From: Agelas oroides
Taxonomy: Eukaryota; Porifera; Demospongiae; Agelasida; Agelasidae
DNA length: 64,000 nt
Assembly (NCBI GenBank): GCA_949130485.1
Contig: OX422185.1
Span: 4,529,928 to 4,593,927 of the forward strand
Direction of reading: 5' to 3'
Shown here: positions 42,199 to 53,007 of the stretch, one piece after another
Layout: each line of letters opens with the position of its first letter
Numbering within the stretch: position 1 is the stretch's first letter
The notes under the pieces: model-generated
What the model was told of the DNA's origin: nothing
Seen by the model: only the letters and a program-made list of their open reading frames with translations
The model's database searches: none
Made by a program: the position numbers and the translations under genes

Positions 42199-42644
42199 AC
42201 CAGGCCTCCCCAATTTTTGTTCTTCGGTTTGCATTCAGTATAATACACGGAAGCGGAAAAACGGTGAAAAATGGGAAGGCCTGGGCTCATTAATCACGTG
42301 AACGACGTCAGGTGGACGCAAGGTGGACATAGGGAGGAGGTGTCCAATTGCGAAATCAACGCACTGGATCATCCGTTCAAGCGTTCACTGCAATTCTGCA
42401 CTTTTGACCTTAGCATGGTCGAAACTACTCCTTTTCACGGGTAAGAAACTCGCTTTTCAATTTTAGTCCACACATATTTAACTATCGGCCCCTCCTCCCT
42501 ATGTCCACCTCGCATCCACCTGACGTCATTCACGTGACGAATGAGCCCAGGCCTTCCCCGTTTTTCGCCGTTCTTCCACTCTCGTGTATTATACTGAACG
42601 CAAACCGAAGAACAAAAAAACGGGGGAGGCCTGGGGATGAGGCT
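42199..42644. mobile_element. foldback element (TAGCCTCGTTCCCAGGCC family)
   Basis: Arms CCAGGCCTCCCCAATTTTTG, TTCTTCGGTTTGCATTCAG and TCACGTGAACGACGTCAGG are inverted at 42485-42635, ending GGGGATGAGGCTA. The left outer tip is lost. The centre contains a unique segment of about 90 bp. Confidence 0.75.
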
Positions 42645-42797
42645 AAAACACACCATATCTTCATTTCTGTTTTGAGTTCTGACTCCAAAATCGAACCCAA
42701 GTGCACTTTCAGGCTTAATAAGCAGACTTGTGACCTTAACAACGCCCACTCATTAACGAGCATGCAATAGTCAGCACTCTCGTTGGCAAACATCCAC

Positions 42798-43220
42798 TAG
42801 TATCCTCGTACCTAGGCCGCGTGGGAGGAGAAAGACGGCCTGGTATCGACTGCTTGCGCATGCACGAAAACCTGGGAATCTGTTTAACGTTCGGAAATTG
42901 TCGGTACGTAATACATCCGATATATTTCCATATCATCAAAAGATACAGCCGTTTGCCAGTGAAATTACCTTCAACTCCATGAATGTAGAGGATAATCGCC
43001 GTGAGTGTGCACTGTTTTGTTGTAGCTCTTTATTCAGCTTTGCACGTATACTACTTTCGAATATCTTGTACGTATATTATTGCACGTGGACAATCTACGT
43101 AAATATTACAATTTTACAGAAATATAGCGGAAACGGCCGTGCATGCGCAAGCAGTCAAGACCAGGCAGTCTTTCTCCTCCCAGAGTCTTTCTCCTCCCAG
43201 GCAGTCTTTCTCCTCCTACA
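42798..43220. mobile_element. foldback element with GGCCTGGTATCGACTGCTTG arms
   Basis: Left arm CCTAGGCCGCGTGGGAGGAG and CTGCTTGCGCATGCACG, inverted at 43137-43180. The right end repeats TCTTTCTCCTCCCAG three times. The interior frame (42898-43227) includes a plausible donor but no known domain. Confidence 0.6.
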
Positions 43221-43222
43221 AC

Positions 43223-43405
43223 ACTGAACTTCCGCTAAGGGTGGGACTCATACGTGGTATGTAAATGCATGAATATCTATACATCTAAGAAGCACATATG
43301 AGCCCCGCCCCTAGCAGAAGCTTAGCACTACAGTGGGTCAAACGCGGTGATGCGCCCAAATTATGCAACGGAATAATACTTGAGTTCTATCCAGGACTGC
43401 CACAC
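43223..43405. mobile_element. foldback MITE, right part only
   Basis: CTGAACTTCCGCTAAGGGTG to CCAGGACTGCCACA. It is the complementary half to 41592-41760 within the same family. Confidence 0.65.
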
Positions 43406-43561
43406 ATCAGTTCTACAAGAGCAGCCCTAAGGCTTTCAGACTGGTCTGTTACTGTTCTGATGTTATTGTAGAAATGATTCAGTTCCAAAACTATGTCCAC
43501 AACAGAACATTTGGTGGCAATTAATTGGGTCAAAAATTTTTGGCTGTGTAGATAGATAATA

Positions 43562-43640
43562 TAATCCGTTACCCAGGCAACATCTAAGAATGTTGCCCAT
43601 ATATCTCTTGCACAGTGATGTTGCCTAGGTAACAGGTTAT
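43562..43640. mobile_element. small foldback carrying RFX X-box-like motifs
   Basis: Arms TAATCCGTTACCCAGGCAAC and GTTGCCTAGGTAACAGGTTA are inverted. GTTACCCAGGCAAC (43568-43581) and GTTGCCTAGGTAAC (43620-43633) both fit the RFX X-box pattern GTNRCC-N(0-3)-RGYAAC. A second copy is at 55465-55542. Confidence 0.7.
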
Positions 43641-44095
43641 TGGGGCGAGCCTGAGCGAGCCCCACACTAGCAGGACTGCATTGCGGAAGTGTGTTTACGT
43701 ACGTACGTACGTACGTGTTTGCTTGCGGCCATATACCGTGAATTTTAAATGCGTGTTTAAATATTTCCCGAGAATTGAAATGCTGGGCTAGCTACTACAC
43801 TGGCAGTGCAGCGTTGGCAACCGTAGCGGAGACGGCTAAGTTTAATCACGCACGGCACCTTACTTCTTGTTTGTCACAGCAGCTACGGACCGACCATCAA
43901 TGGCAGGCTGCTCGCAGACCATACAAAATTATACACGCCGGGTTGAGATCGCTTCAGGTAAGGGTCGTGCATAAACGACACTCATAAACGCTAGCGATTC
44001 AGCTCATTTCAGAGTGAAGCTTAGTCTATTCATGTGCATGTTAGCTGCTTGCTCAGGCTCGCCCCCACAATGTTCTACATTTTCTAGTATAATAG
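43637..44095. mobile_element. GGGGCGAGCCTGAGC element
   Basis: Starts TGGGGCGAGCCTGAGCGAGC and ends GCTCAGGCTCGCCCCCACAA then TGTTCTACATTTTCTAGT. The interior includes tandem GTACGTACG, TTTGCTTGCGGCCATATACC, GCAGGCTGCTC and TCCGTGCATAAACG-type words shared with 52130-52804. Tips without the body recur at 6735, 23835, 27470, 34415 and 51645. Confidence 0.65.
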
Positions 44096-44120
44096 TTAAT
44101 GGTCCATCAACTACAAACTA

Positions 44121-44310
44121 GCAGACCTAGTAAATAAGGTCTTCCAAAAATTCTCTTAATCAAGAGGGATATATGAGTGACAAAACTACTGCCATTCTCC
44201 CCCCAGCTGCTCTTAAATACCCAGGCTTGTTCCTAACAGTTGTGGGTTTTGCGTGACGTCAGTGTAGAGTATTCATTGCACCATGAATATTGGCAGCCTG
44301 GCTAATTAAG
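44121..44310 (-). ncRNA. Sm-class snRNA-like element
   Basis: Palindrome ATTCATGGTGCAATGAAT (about 44270-44288), TGACGTCA, CCCACAACTGTTAGGAAC, TATTTAAG (about 44213-44219), AATTTTTGG (44145-44153), hairpin AGACCT/AGGTCT (44124-44142). The upstream flank GCTTAATTAGCCAGGC is shared with 49622 and 53388. Confidence 0.62.
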
Positions 44311-44316
44311 CTTTTG

Positions 44317-44442
<126 letters not shown>

Positions 44443-45487
44443 ATGGCATTGGAATTGAAATGTCAGAGTCGGAATGGTTCTGAAATTTCGTACTTAGAGA
44501 AGTGAATGTGAATTGTTAGGGCATTTGTGATTAGGAATGGAATGGAATCGATTTGGAATGAACCCAAGTGCACTTTCAGCTGCAATAAGCAGAGATGTGA
44601 CTTTAACCACACCCACTTATTACAATAGTCAGCACCCTCGTCTAGCAAGGACCAAAACAGCCTTCCCTGTCAGAAATGAACCCCCTACAAGGTGAGAGTA
44701 GCGCTCTCTAAGCCCATTCATGCAGCCAGGGTGAAAATTGGCCCACCTGGTATCAACCATGGCCAACCAAGCCTAGCAGCTGCCCTGTGCACAGCACCCT
44801 GCAGGTGACCCCACCCACCTCCCCCTGTCCTACCTTCTCTGCTGACACATGCAAGCATCTTTCTGCACAGTGTGCATAGTGTAGCCCATTGTGCACACCG
44901 CATTAGCTACATGCCCTATGCAAAGCTGCCTTGTAATATCTCTTCCACAGAATAAAATCGAGGTGACCACTTTGCAGTGCACTTATGTTGCAACTTTAAA
45001 CTGTGTACTCTGCGATTTCATTCATTGGTCATCTCACATGAAAAAGGTATTAGTGAAAGAAATTTCTTTTCGTGTTTTAGCGCCGTTGCTTCGCCGCAAA
45101 GTCGTAAGAAGGCATACAACACGGCAGAATCCAGGCCTTGCACACAAATAGCCATTGTCAGTGGATAGTAATTACCAATTACAAGTTCAATGAAAGGCAC
45201 AGAAGTGCCAAACCCTCGGCGCAGCAGTGGATGTGATTGTACTTGTGTGTTGACTAGATTCGATCACTGTCTCGTGAACAACAGTATCATGACGTTTGTT
45301 CTCGAGTTGATATGGCACGCCTTTCGATATCAATTCATTCCTAACTGTCTGTCCTCGAATCTGTACATTGTGGTTATTTGACATCATTCAACCTACACTG
45401 TGCGCATACCTTTCTCAGACATAGACTTATTGCATTCCATTGCATGCACTATGGTATTACACTGTGGGCTTACGTTTCTGAACCTCT
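44443..45487. other. no firm gene
   Basis: About 44715-44790 is an inverted relative of about 11090-11185. Several frames of 60-86 codons on both strands overlap each other and lack known domains. Confidence 0.4.
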
Positions 45488-45838
45488 CGTAAAAGACAGT
45501 CACAAACGTCCAAGTTCGACGGAAGCGTGCTCTAAGTCATGTGATCACACATTACCACTACGTACGTGTTACGGAGAGGTATAGGGAAACATTGCACGTG
45601 AAGAAAATGGCTGACTTAGTCGCCGTAAGTCTATAAGTTAACGCTTCTAACTTTTGAACCAAGCAGTTTGAGAGAAAACGGCTTATGAATTTTACTGCAT
45701 TTTCCGCGCTGTAGCCGCCGATACCTCTCCTTGAATGCCTAAAAGCGCGAGAAGGCAGAATAGAGAAAACGGACAGACAGACAGACACACAGGACAACTA
45801 CAGTAACCCTCGCTGTGGATGCGCGCCGAGGGTTAATT
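45488..45838. repeat. interspersed repeat H, copy 2
   Basis: CAGTCACAAACGTCCAAG to GCGCGCCGAGGGTTAATTA, as in 15690-16052. CAGACAGACAGACACACAGG forms a short CAGA run near its end. Confidence 0.75.
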
Positions 45839-46357
45839 ACAAGTTCAATTACAATACTGGCAAACTCAGCACACTCAGCTGACCATGTGCTGTTCAATTG
45901 AGTGGTTGCCATGGTTGCAGACAAGCTGAAGAGACAGTGGTTATGAGAGCTTTGTTGATGGTAATAGAGACTAATAGCATAAGGCAAACCAATAGGCAGC
46001 TGCCCAGTTCATCTCACAACCACAATACACTGAAAACCCTCAGAACATCTGTGAGGGAATCACCTGCTTGCATAAAGAGTTCCTTAATGCAACTTGGAAG
46101 TGCATTTGTCAATCACATTGTGGGAAGCACAATCTGTGGTAGCCTCGTTTCCAGTAGCAGAGGAGGGGGAGGAGAAAGAGTGCCAGGTACACACTGCTTG
46201 TGCATGCACATATTATAGCAAAGGCCATGTGGAAGAATTAGGGGCATGTACCAATTGATGATCAATAGTTCACGTGAATAGCATAAATTGTCATAAAAAG
46301 TGCTTCAGTTTTTGTTCTTAGGACGCTATAAACATCACTGCTACATGCTCTGCCTAG

Positions 46358-46442
46358 TTTTATACTGTCGGATACAAAGAGAAATGTCTGGTACACAGTG
46401 GCAGGAATCGACTTACCGGAAATGGTGGATGACTGCATAAAG
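46358..46442 (+). CDS. possible orphan internal exon
   Basis: The acceptor-like TGCTCTGCCTAG is followed by an open phase reading FILSDTKRNVWYTVAG then IDLPEMVDDCIK, and ends AAG before GTATGT, a good donor. No stop occurs in this phase within the 85-bp segment. No family is recognised and no partner exons are identified nearby. The call rests only on splice signals and codon look. Confidence 0.28.
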
Positions 46443-46640
46443 GTATGTTTCCTCGGTAAACGCACTCATTGGAGGCAACCAGGCAATAATTGATCTTTAT
46501 CTCAAGGTACCAGAAGGCAGAACAGCGCAATATAAAACTCACTCTAACAGAACACCAACTGGCACGTCAACGCGGCGAGTTTACAATGTCACCAGTATAC
46601 GTACGTACACATAGGAACACGTCGCCACGGAATTCCACAA

Positions 46641-47290
46641 ACAGTGTAGAGTAAGTTAGTAATCATCAGACGACAGGTATATTCGGACACTCAAACGCGG
46701 AGGGAAAACTGCGTAAACATTCGGCGATACCACAAGACTGTAGCTGAGGTACGTGGTACCTGCATGGTGTACCAAAAATGACGCCCGCGCATTGTTTCCT
46801 GTTGGCGCTAGAAGCGATAAAATGGCCGTCCGAAAAACATCAATATTCGGAAAAGTGTATGTATTTTCAGACACTGTTGTTTGTGCCTTCTCTGAAGCTG
46901 CTTTTGGAGAGATTTTAGCATCGATACGATGCCCCAAGACCTCCCCAATTCGCAATATATTTTGGTAGCGGTAGCTGCTTTGAACACTCAGGGGCGCAGC
47001 TGAACATGGACCAGTCCGATTCAATTGATATTGGACGGTGAAATTTGTCATTTCTTGCTGTGTCGTCTCCAAACAAGTTGAAGTCTCCACCATATTAGCA
47101 TCAGTAGAATCTACAGGCTCTTGGCTACATGCTGGTACTTGTCCGGAGTTTGTGCGTTGAGTAGTTCTCGAGATATAAATATATTTCATGTTTCTTTCCA
47201 TAAACCACGCTGGTTGATTTATGTGCAGCATAAATAGGTGAGTTCAAACGATATCAGCACATACTATAAAGTTTGCAACTGCCCTTTCCC
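46641..47290 (-). repeat. inverted duplicate with 191-codon open frame, copy 1
   Basis: The minus-strand frame 46656-47231 has an ETTQQEMTNFTV segment and no recognisable domain. The same DNA lies inverted at 50560-50960, where the frame is interrupted and about 150 bp of the middle are absent. The lack of frame conservation argues that this is a repeat rather than a gene. Confidence 0.6.
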
Positions 47291-47306
47291 GATTTTTTGG
47301 GTGGGG

Positions 47307-47310
<4 letters not shown>

Positions 47311-47341
<31 letters not shown>
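47311..47341. repeat. (CA)n microsatellite
   Basis: Sixteen CA units, about 20 bp beyond the hairpin end of the next snRNA-like copy. The same placement is seen at 29117, 55731 and 57535. Confidence 0.92.
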
Positions 47342-47345
<4 letters not shown>

Positions 47346-47361
47346 CAAGTGGGGGATAAAA

Positions 47362-47572
47362 ATAGACCCAGGCACATAAAAATGGGTCTTCCAAAAATTT
47401 TAAGTCAGTGTGTACAACACACTGGTGGCTAACGGAGACTCGATTCCCAATTCTTGAACGATCTTTATATACCCTGGCTCGTTCCTAACACTTGTGGGTT
47501 TGTGTGATTTCATGAGGTAGAATATTCATTGACAGTTTGAAATATTCATTGATAGTGTGGGGTCATGAATCT
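47362..47572 (-). ncRNA. Sm-class snRNA-like element, CCCA-hairpin subclass
   Basis: Two ATTCAT motifs, CCCACAAGTGTTAGGAAC, TATATAAAG (47464-47471), AAAATTTTTGG (47391-47400), hairpin arms AGACCCA/TGGGTCT (47364-47389). The body includes CAGTGTG/CACACTG pairing just 5' of the Sm site. Confidence 0.62.
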
Positions 47573-47589
47573 AGTTATTGGCAGAGGCT

Positions 47590-47890
47590 GAGGCAGAAGG
47601 TAGCATCGCTCACAGGCTCTCCTCTGCACCCCAACGAACAAGAAGGGAGGGAGAGCCTGGTATGGAGTCACACCAGTCCTGGTATCTAAGAATGATGACA
47701 TCACAGCATTATTAATTGCTAATGTTGCGACAATTCACGTACACTGACATCAGCTGACATTAATGCTGCTTGAAGACAGTGAACTTTGTGAGATTTTGTC
47801 ATGGTTCAAACAGCAATGACAACAGAAAGTTAACTGGTGTGTAGGTAAGACTTTGTCTATTTACTGTTAAGATATTCCATTATGCACTGT
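47590..47890. repeat. long repeat L, partial copy
   Basis: GCAGGCTCTCC-type start, GAGAGCCTGGTATGG, CGACAATTCACGTACACTG and TTTGTCTATTTACTGTTAAG. It matches 29360-29625 and 57990-58265. Confidence 0.75.
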
Positions 47891-48104
47891 CAATTGAGCA
47901 ACTACGTGCGTGGGCACATAACTACCACTATTTCGAGTTCAGATAAGTGACTTCTTACGTCAAACAGCATGAGTTAGAGGTATCTCAGGTTGGGATAACA
48001 TTGTCAAGTGATGACTTACTTGAAGTATGTGAGTCATCTGCTAGAACATCAATAACATCACTGAGGTTGATCGTTCTTAGTGGGGCCTTCTCCTGTGTGT
48101 GGTG

Positions 48105-48109
<5 letters not shown>

Positions 48110-48163
<54 letters not shown>

Positions 48164-48264
48164 TGAGTGTGTGTGTGAGCATGTGACCTCACTGTGAGTA
48201 GAGGAAAATAACTACAACTGCAAGTAGCTTATTCTCTGCCAACACTGCACCTCATCCCCACCAA

Positions 48265-48342
<78 letters not shown>

Positions 48343-48345
48343 ACA
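48110..48345. repeat. TG tract and CA tract in opposite sense
   Basis: (TG)n at 48110-48161 and (CA)n at 48267-48337 are about 105 bp apart and could pair as a long hairpin. Confidence 0.93.
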
Positions 48346-48799
48346 ACAGATGAACAGCTACTTGCTCCAATGCTCGGTACCTTTGCAATTATTACAGTCA
48401 CAGCACGGGAGGTTATACTAATATAAAATTACAGTGGAGGTATGTACTGATGACAGCAAGAACGCCTTGGGTGTACACCTTAGCAAATACCATCAACACG
48501 GGGTACACAAAACTCCTTTTTACATTGACCCTGGAACAAACCAGCCAGCTATTGTGTAATAATTATGTAATCAGTATACAGAATTACGCAATACAAGGTA
48601 CAGATGGTGTATGGAATGATTCACATGTGTCAACTATTGTGTAATAATTAAGTATACAGAATTACACAATACAATTAATAATATACATGATGGTGTATGG
48701 GATGACTCACATATGTCAAAACTGGCTGAACTCAAGAACAAAATTGTATGGCATTAATGTTCTCAGTGAAGGAACAACAGATCGAGCATTCTTAATTTT
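48346..48799. other. short direct repeats, no gene
   Basis: GTGTAATAATTATGTAATCAG and AGTATACAGAATTACGCAATACA segments recur between 48550 and 48680. A relative occurs at 58636-58682. Confidence 0.5.
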
Positions 48800-49380
48800 C
48801 TATGGGCAGTGGCCCATCACTTGTGCTTTGACCCGGTCAAGTGCTTGATGATACAAGGTGGGCAAATGCACTCCACAACTACAATGTTGTTTTGATGGAG
48901 GTGCACTACTGGACGTTGCTGTTGATGAGAACTTAAAGGACAGTTGAGTGAGGTTTGTGACGTTAGTGGGCTGAAAGGGTGGACGTTGTGTGTCGAGTGG
49001 GGGAGCACCAACACCGGCTGCCACATTGATGTTCATCATAAAATTTCTGCACACACAAAGTGTGAAGTTAAACATAATGGGGATATGGGAATGGGGCATT
49101 CATGGCAAAGTGAGTTACTATTTTGGGGGATGTGCTCAAAAAAATGCTGGTCGGGGGGAGTACCCTTTCCGGTCATCGCATGACCACAGGTTCGGTCCTT
49201 TGAACTCCAGACCTATAAATATCCTCTTGCACCAAGTTGTCTTCCAACAGACCTTTTTGCCTGAGGAGAATAACAACCAACCAACACAAGTGGCTTTGTG
49301 TCTGGCAAGTTAGCAGTTGTGACCTCAACCAACCAACAGTGTGTCGCTACAGCAAGGGGTCCACTACATGTGTGTACGCT
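48800..49380 (+). repeat. composite repeat G, most complete copy
   Basis: Includes TGACCCGGTCAAGTGCTTG, GGACAGTTGAGTGAGG, GGGGAGCACCAACACC, a TGTGCTCAAAAAAATGC segment, CATCGCATGACCACAGG, CTATAAATATCCTCTTGCAC, CTGAGGAGAATAACAACC and AACAGTGTGTCGCTACAG. It is the reference for the interrupted copies at 725 and 51740. Confidence 0.8.
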
Positions 49381-49621
49381 TAGTCGCATCCCCAGACCCT
49401 TAATTGGTACAATACATGGGCACAGGAGAGGAGGGTCCAGTGGACGTAAGGACATAATCCCACAATAAGCTAGAATTGACACTAAAGCTAAGCCTGGGAT
49501 TCGGTAAATTAAAGTGCATAAGTAGGTCTGCAAAGGTGTGGTGAGTAAAACTAAGCTATGTGATCATATCCTAACCTACACTGATGGTCTGGGAACCGGA
49601 CTGGTGCACACTACTCACAGA

Positions 49622-49807
49622 TTAGACCCGGATATCAGGTCTTCCAAAAATTTAACGTCTCAAATGCCCAAGTTTGAGCTCTCAAGCTGCCTTCGCACTT
49701 GGCTGCCCTTATATACCCTGGCTTGTTCCTAACAGTTGTGGGTTTTGCGTGACGTCAGTGTAGAGTATTCGTTGAGCTATGAATATTGGCAGTCTGGCTA
49801 ATTAAGC
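49622..49807 (-). ncRNA. Sm-class snRNA-like element
   Basis: Palindrome ATTCATAGCTCAACGAAT (about 49767-49785), TGACGTCA, CCCACAACTGTTAGGAAC, TATATAAGGGCAGCC (TATA about 49709-49715), AAATTTTTGG (49645-49653), hairpin AGACCTG/CGGGTCT (49624-49642). The body can form a TTGAGAGCTCAA stem. Confidence 0.62.
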
Positions 49808-49809
49808 TT

Positions 49810-50490
49810 TCGCTGTGTGTGCGTTTCCAGGTCACTTGAGAGGAGGAAAGTGGCCTATTGTCGGAATGAGACTAGATAAAACTACGCATGCGCAGTCCGA
49901 TTGACCCGGCTTAGTTTACTTAGACAAGGTTTGTTTGCCATTTTAGGTGTAGAAAAGAAGGATTAGATATCGTTTGTGTATTAAACGCCACAGATTTATG
50001 TATGCATCGACAGACATCGTAAATTTGAATCTTGTTTCACAGATAGTTCAGTTAGTGCACATGTGCAAGCCATACCGTCTAAGTCTCATTCTGACAACGG
50101 ACATGAAATTCGGTGTATCCGCTGCCTGTGCATGCACAGCTGTTTTTGTGACATTTCCATGAAATTGTAAGAATGACACATATTCCAACTATTGAAAGTT
50201 GCGTATGCTATTATGTGTAGCTGTAGTGAAACTACACTCTTACAGGCTACTAATCTCAAATAATACCACACACTAATACACAGAAGTTAATAATGATGAA
50301 ATGCAGGGAAGCACTGGTCTCATTAGCTGTAAATGACATCGGGTGAACGCAGAACACAAGGTAAACATGATGGGGAGGGAGAACTGCGTGAAGCGTGAGG
50401 TGCAGGCTCAGTTATTAAACATGCTCCAGACCTGACAGTCTTAAAAACTCATTTGTGACCCGCTGAGCAAAAACCCGACACTTCCCACAA
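49810..50490. other. non-coding with one repeat unit
   Basis: 50330-50450 holds a single relative of the 67-bp repeat (GGTGAACGCAGAACACAAGG) plus the unique flank GTGAGGTGCAGGCTCAG that also ends the array at 53800-54310. Otherwise no feature. Confidence 0.5.
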
Positions 50491-50494
50491 ATAT

Positions 50495-50960
50495 TGAATT
50501 TGAACTCGTCCGGTGTTTGTGCGTTGAGTAGTTCTCGAGATATTGCACGATATTGTTTGAACTCACCTATTTATGCTGCACATAAATCAACCAGCGTAGT
50601 TTATGGAAAGAAACATGAAATATATTTATATCTCGAGAACTACTCAACGCACAAACACCGGACAAGTACCAGCATGTAGCCAAGAGCCTGTAGATTCTAC
50701 TGATGCTAATATGGTGGAGACTTCAACTTGTTTGGAGACGACACAGCAAGAAATGACAAATTTCACCGTCCGATTATTGATCGAATCGGACTGGTCCATG
50801 TTCAGCTGCGCCCCTGAATGTTCAAAGCAGCTACCACTACCAAAATATATTGCGAATTGGGAAGGTCTTGGGGTATCGCCGAATGTTTACGTAGTTTTCC
50901 CTCCGTGTTTGAGCGTCCGAATATACCTGTCGTCTGATAATTGCTAACATACTCTACATC
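50495..50960 (+). repeat. inverted duplicate, copy 2 with extra inverted arm
   Basis: 50560-50960 matches 46641-47290 in opposite orientation with an internal deletion. In addition GTGCGTTGAGTAGTTCTCG (50519-50537) is inverted at 50635-50653, forming a foldback end. Confidence 0.65.
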
Positions 50961-51644
50961 GTTCCGTATATTCTTTACACTGTAATTTAACGCAATAGAT
51001 GTGGGCCGCATGCGGAGTGTAAGATTTTTGTACAACTTGATGCTCTGGCAGCAAGCTAGGGTGAGCTTGAATGACGACAGTTATGAAAGATAGCCAGGAA
51101 TGACAGCCGGGGTGTGCACACCCATTGTATGAGAGATAGCAGTTGTACTTCAGCGACGACATTCGGGATAGGCAGCTGCTGAGCGTATAGCACCTGTACA
51201 AGGGCTAACAGTCAGTATGTAGAAAGGCTCATGCAGCTTACCGAACGCAGTAGGCGGCAGAGATTTTGCTCTATAGCTGATGCGTGGCGACTTCCCTCTA
51301 CTATTTCTCAAAGATGCCTCAAGTCTTGAATGACTACGTATGCATGCCAGACTGTGTTCTGACTTAACCTACAACTGCAACAACCAGAATAGCTGTGTGT
51401 TGGTAGGACAGATGGCTCTGTTGTGTGGTACTACCCAATGAAAAAGCTTTTCTCAGCAACCATGACAACTTTTCTAAGCTATTGAGCACTCTTGTAGACA
51501 GTAGAGTTACAAACCTCGTTTTAGCTACATGCCATGCATGAATTAATAATCTGTGTGCTGTGATATGATACTTCATTGGTAAAGCCTTAGCCACAATACA
51601 GTCAATGTTGTAGTGCTTTGCTTGCTCACACTCGCCCCACAATG
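50961..51644. other. no feature recognised
   Basis: Unique-looking sequence. The 117-codon minus-strand frame at 51364-51717 runs into a known repeat and is not credible. Confidence 0.35.
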
Positions 51645-52980
51645 TTCTACCTTCCCCAAGTACTAATATAAAACTAGTGTAAATGTAGAACATTGTGGGG
51701 CGAGCCTGAGCAAGCAACGGAGAGCAGTATCATTCGGCTTGCTAAGGTGGGGCAGTTATGGCAAAGTGAGTTACTATTTTGGGGAATGTGCTCAAAAAAA
51801 TGCTGGTCAGGGGGAGTACCCTATCCAGTCATTGCATGACCACTGGTTTCGGTCCCTTTGAACTTCCGATCTATAATCTCTTGCACCAAGTTACTTTCCA
51901 ACAGACCTTTTTGCCTGAGGAGAATATCAACCAACCAACACAAGTGGCTTTGTGTCTAGCAAGTTAGCAGTTGTGATCTCAACCAACAGTGTGTCACTAC
52001 AGCACCCAGCAAGAGGTTTCACTACATGTGTGTACACTTAGTCTCGTTCCCAGACCCAAGCTTGGTACAATACACAGACATACAGGAGAGGAGAGTCAGG
52101 TACATAATCCCACCACAGGCTAGCATTGATTGGGGCGAGCCTGAGCGAGCCCCACACTAGTGGGACTGCATTGCGCAAGTGCGTGTGTATGTCTGTCTGT
52201 CTGTCGGTTTGCTTGCGGCCATATACCATAAATTTTAAATTAACACATTAAGTATTTTACAAAGCTTTGAACGTCCTCGTGTACTCAGTAGGTGAAGGAG
52301 TGCAGCGTCTGCGACCTGAAGCAAAGACAACTGAAGTTGAAGCACGCATGACAACTTGATCGTGTGTTTGTACAGCTACGGACCTTCAACAGCAGGCTGC
52401 TCACAGCGATGTAAATAATTTATGGATGATAGTTGAAGTCCCTTCGGGTAAAGTCCGTGCATAAACGGCACTCATACACGCTGGAGACTCAGCTAATGAT
52501 TTGAGCATGAAACTTAGTCCATGCATGTGTAGCTACAGTAGCTGCCTTGGCTGGAGAAATGACTGGCATATGCATCAAACATTTATCTCGGCCCCTGGCA
52601 CTGTTATGCATATTTATGATTGTGTATATATGCATAGCACGTCATTTTCATTTTAAAAACCACCTTTAAAACCCCCTGTGAATGGTGAATGGATGTGCAT
52701 GTAGGAGGATGCTTGACTTGATGTGTTACATCAGTGATGTAACACTGTTATGTTCCTGTATCAGCTTGCTCAGGCTCGCTCCCACAATGTTCTACATTTT
52801 CTAGTATTGAAGTTAGCTAAGCCTGCCCGCTGAGCTTCAGTAAACTGGAGTGTGCAAATAGGTCCGCAAAGGCGTGATGAGTAAAGCTAATTACTGTAGT
52901 CAGGTGACCAGTACGTCCAAACGCCCAGCCAGGCCACTTTCTGCAGCGCCTGTACCATACGGATGGCCTGGGAACCAAAC
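51645..52980 (+). repeat. composite repeat G, copy split by a 675-bp insertion
   Basis: 51645-52130 and 52805-52980 together match 23835-24485 continuously. The gap between them is the GGGGCGAGCC element. Confidence 0.8.
52130..52804. mobile_element. GGGGCGAGCCTGAGC element inserted in repeat G
   Basis: Starts TGGGGCGAGCCTGAGCGAGC, ends CAGGCTCGCTCCCACAATG then TTCTACATTTTCTAGT. The uninterrupted site GCTAGCATTGATATTGAAG lies at about 24293-24311. The interior includes GCGGCCATATACC and a TAAACATTTATCTCGGCCCC-like segment shared with 58370-58410. No transposase is seen. Confidence 0.75.
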
Positions 52981-53007
52981 CAGTACCTACTACTCCACAG
53001 TTCAGAC

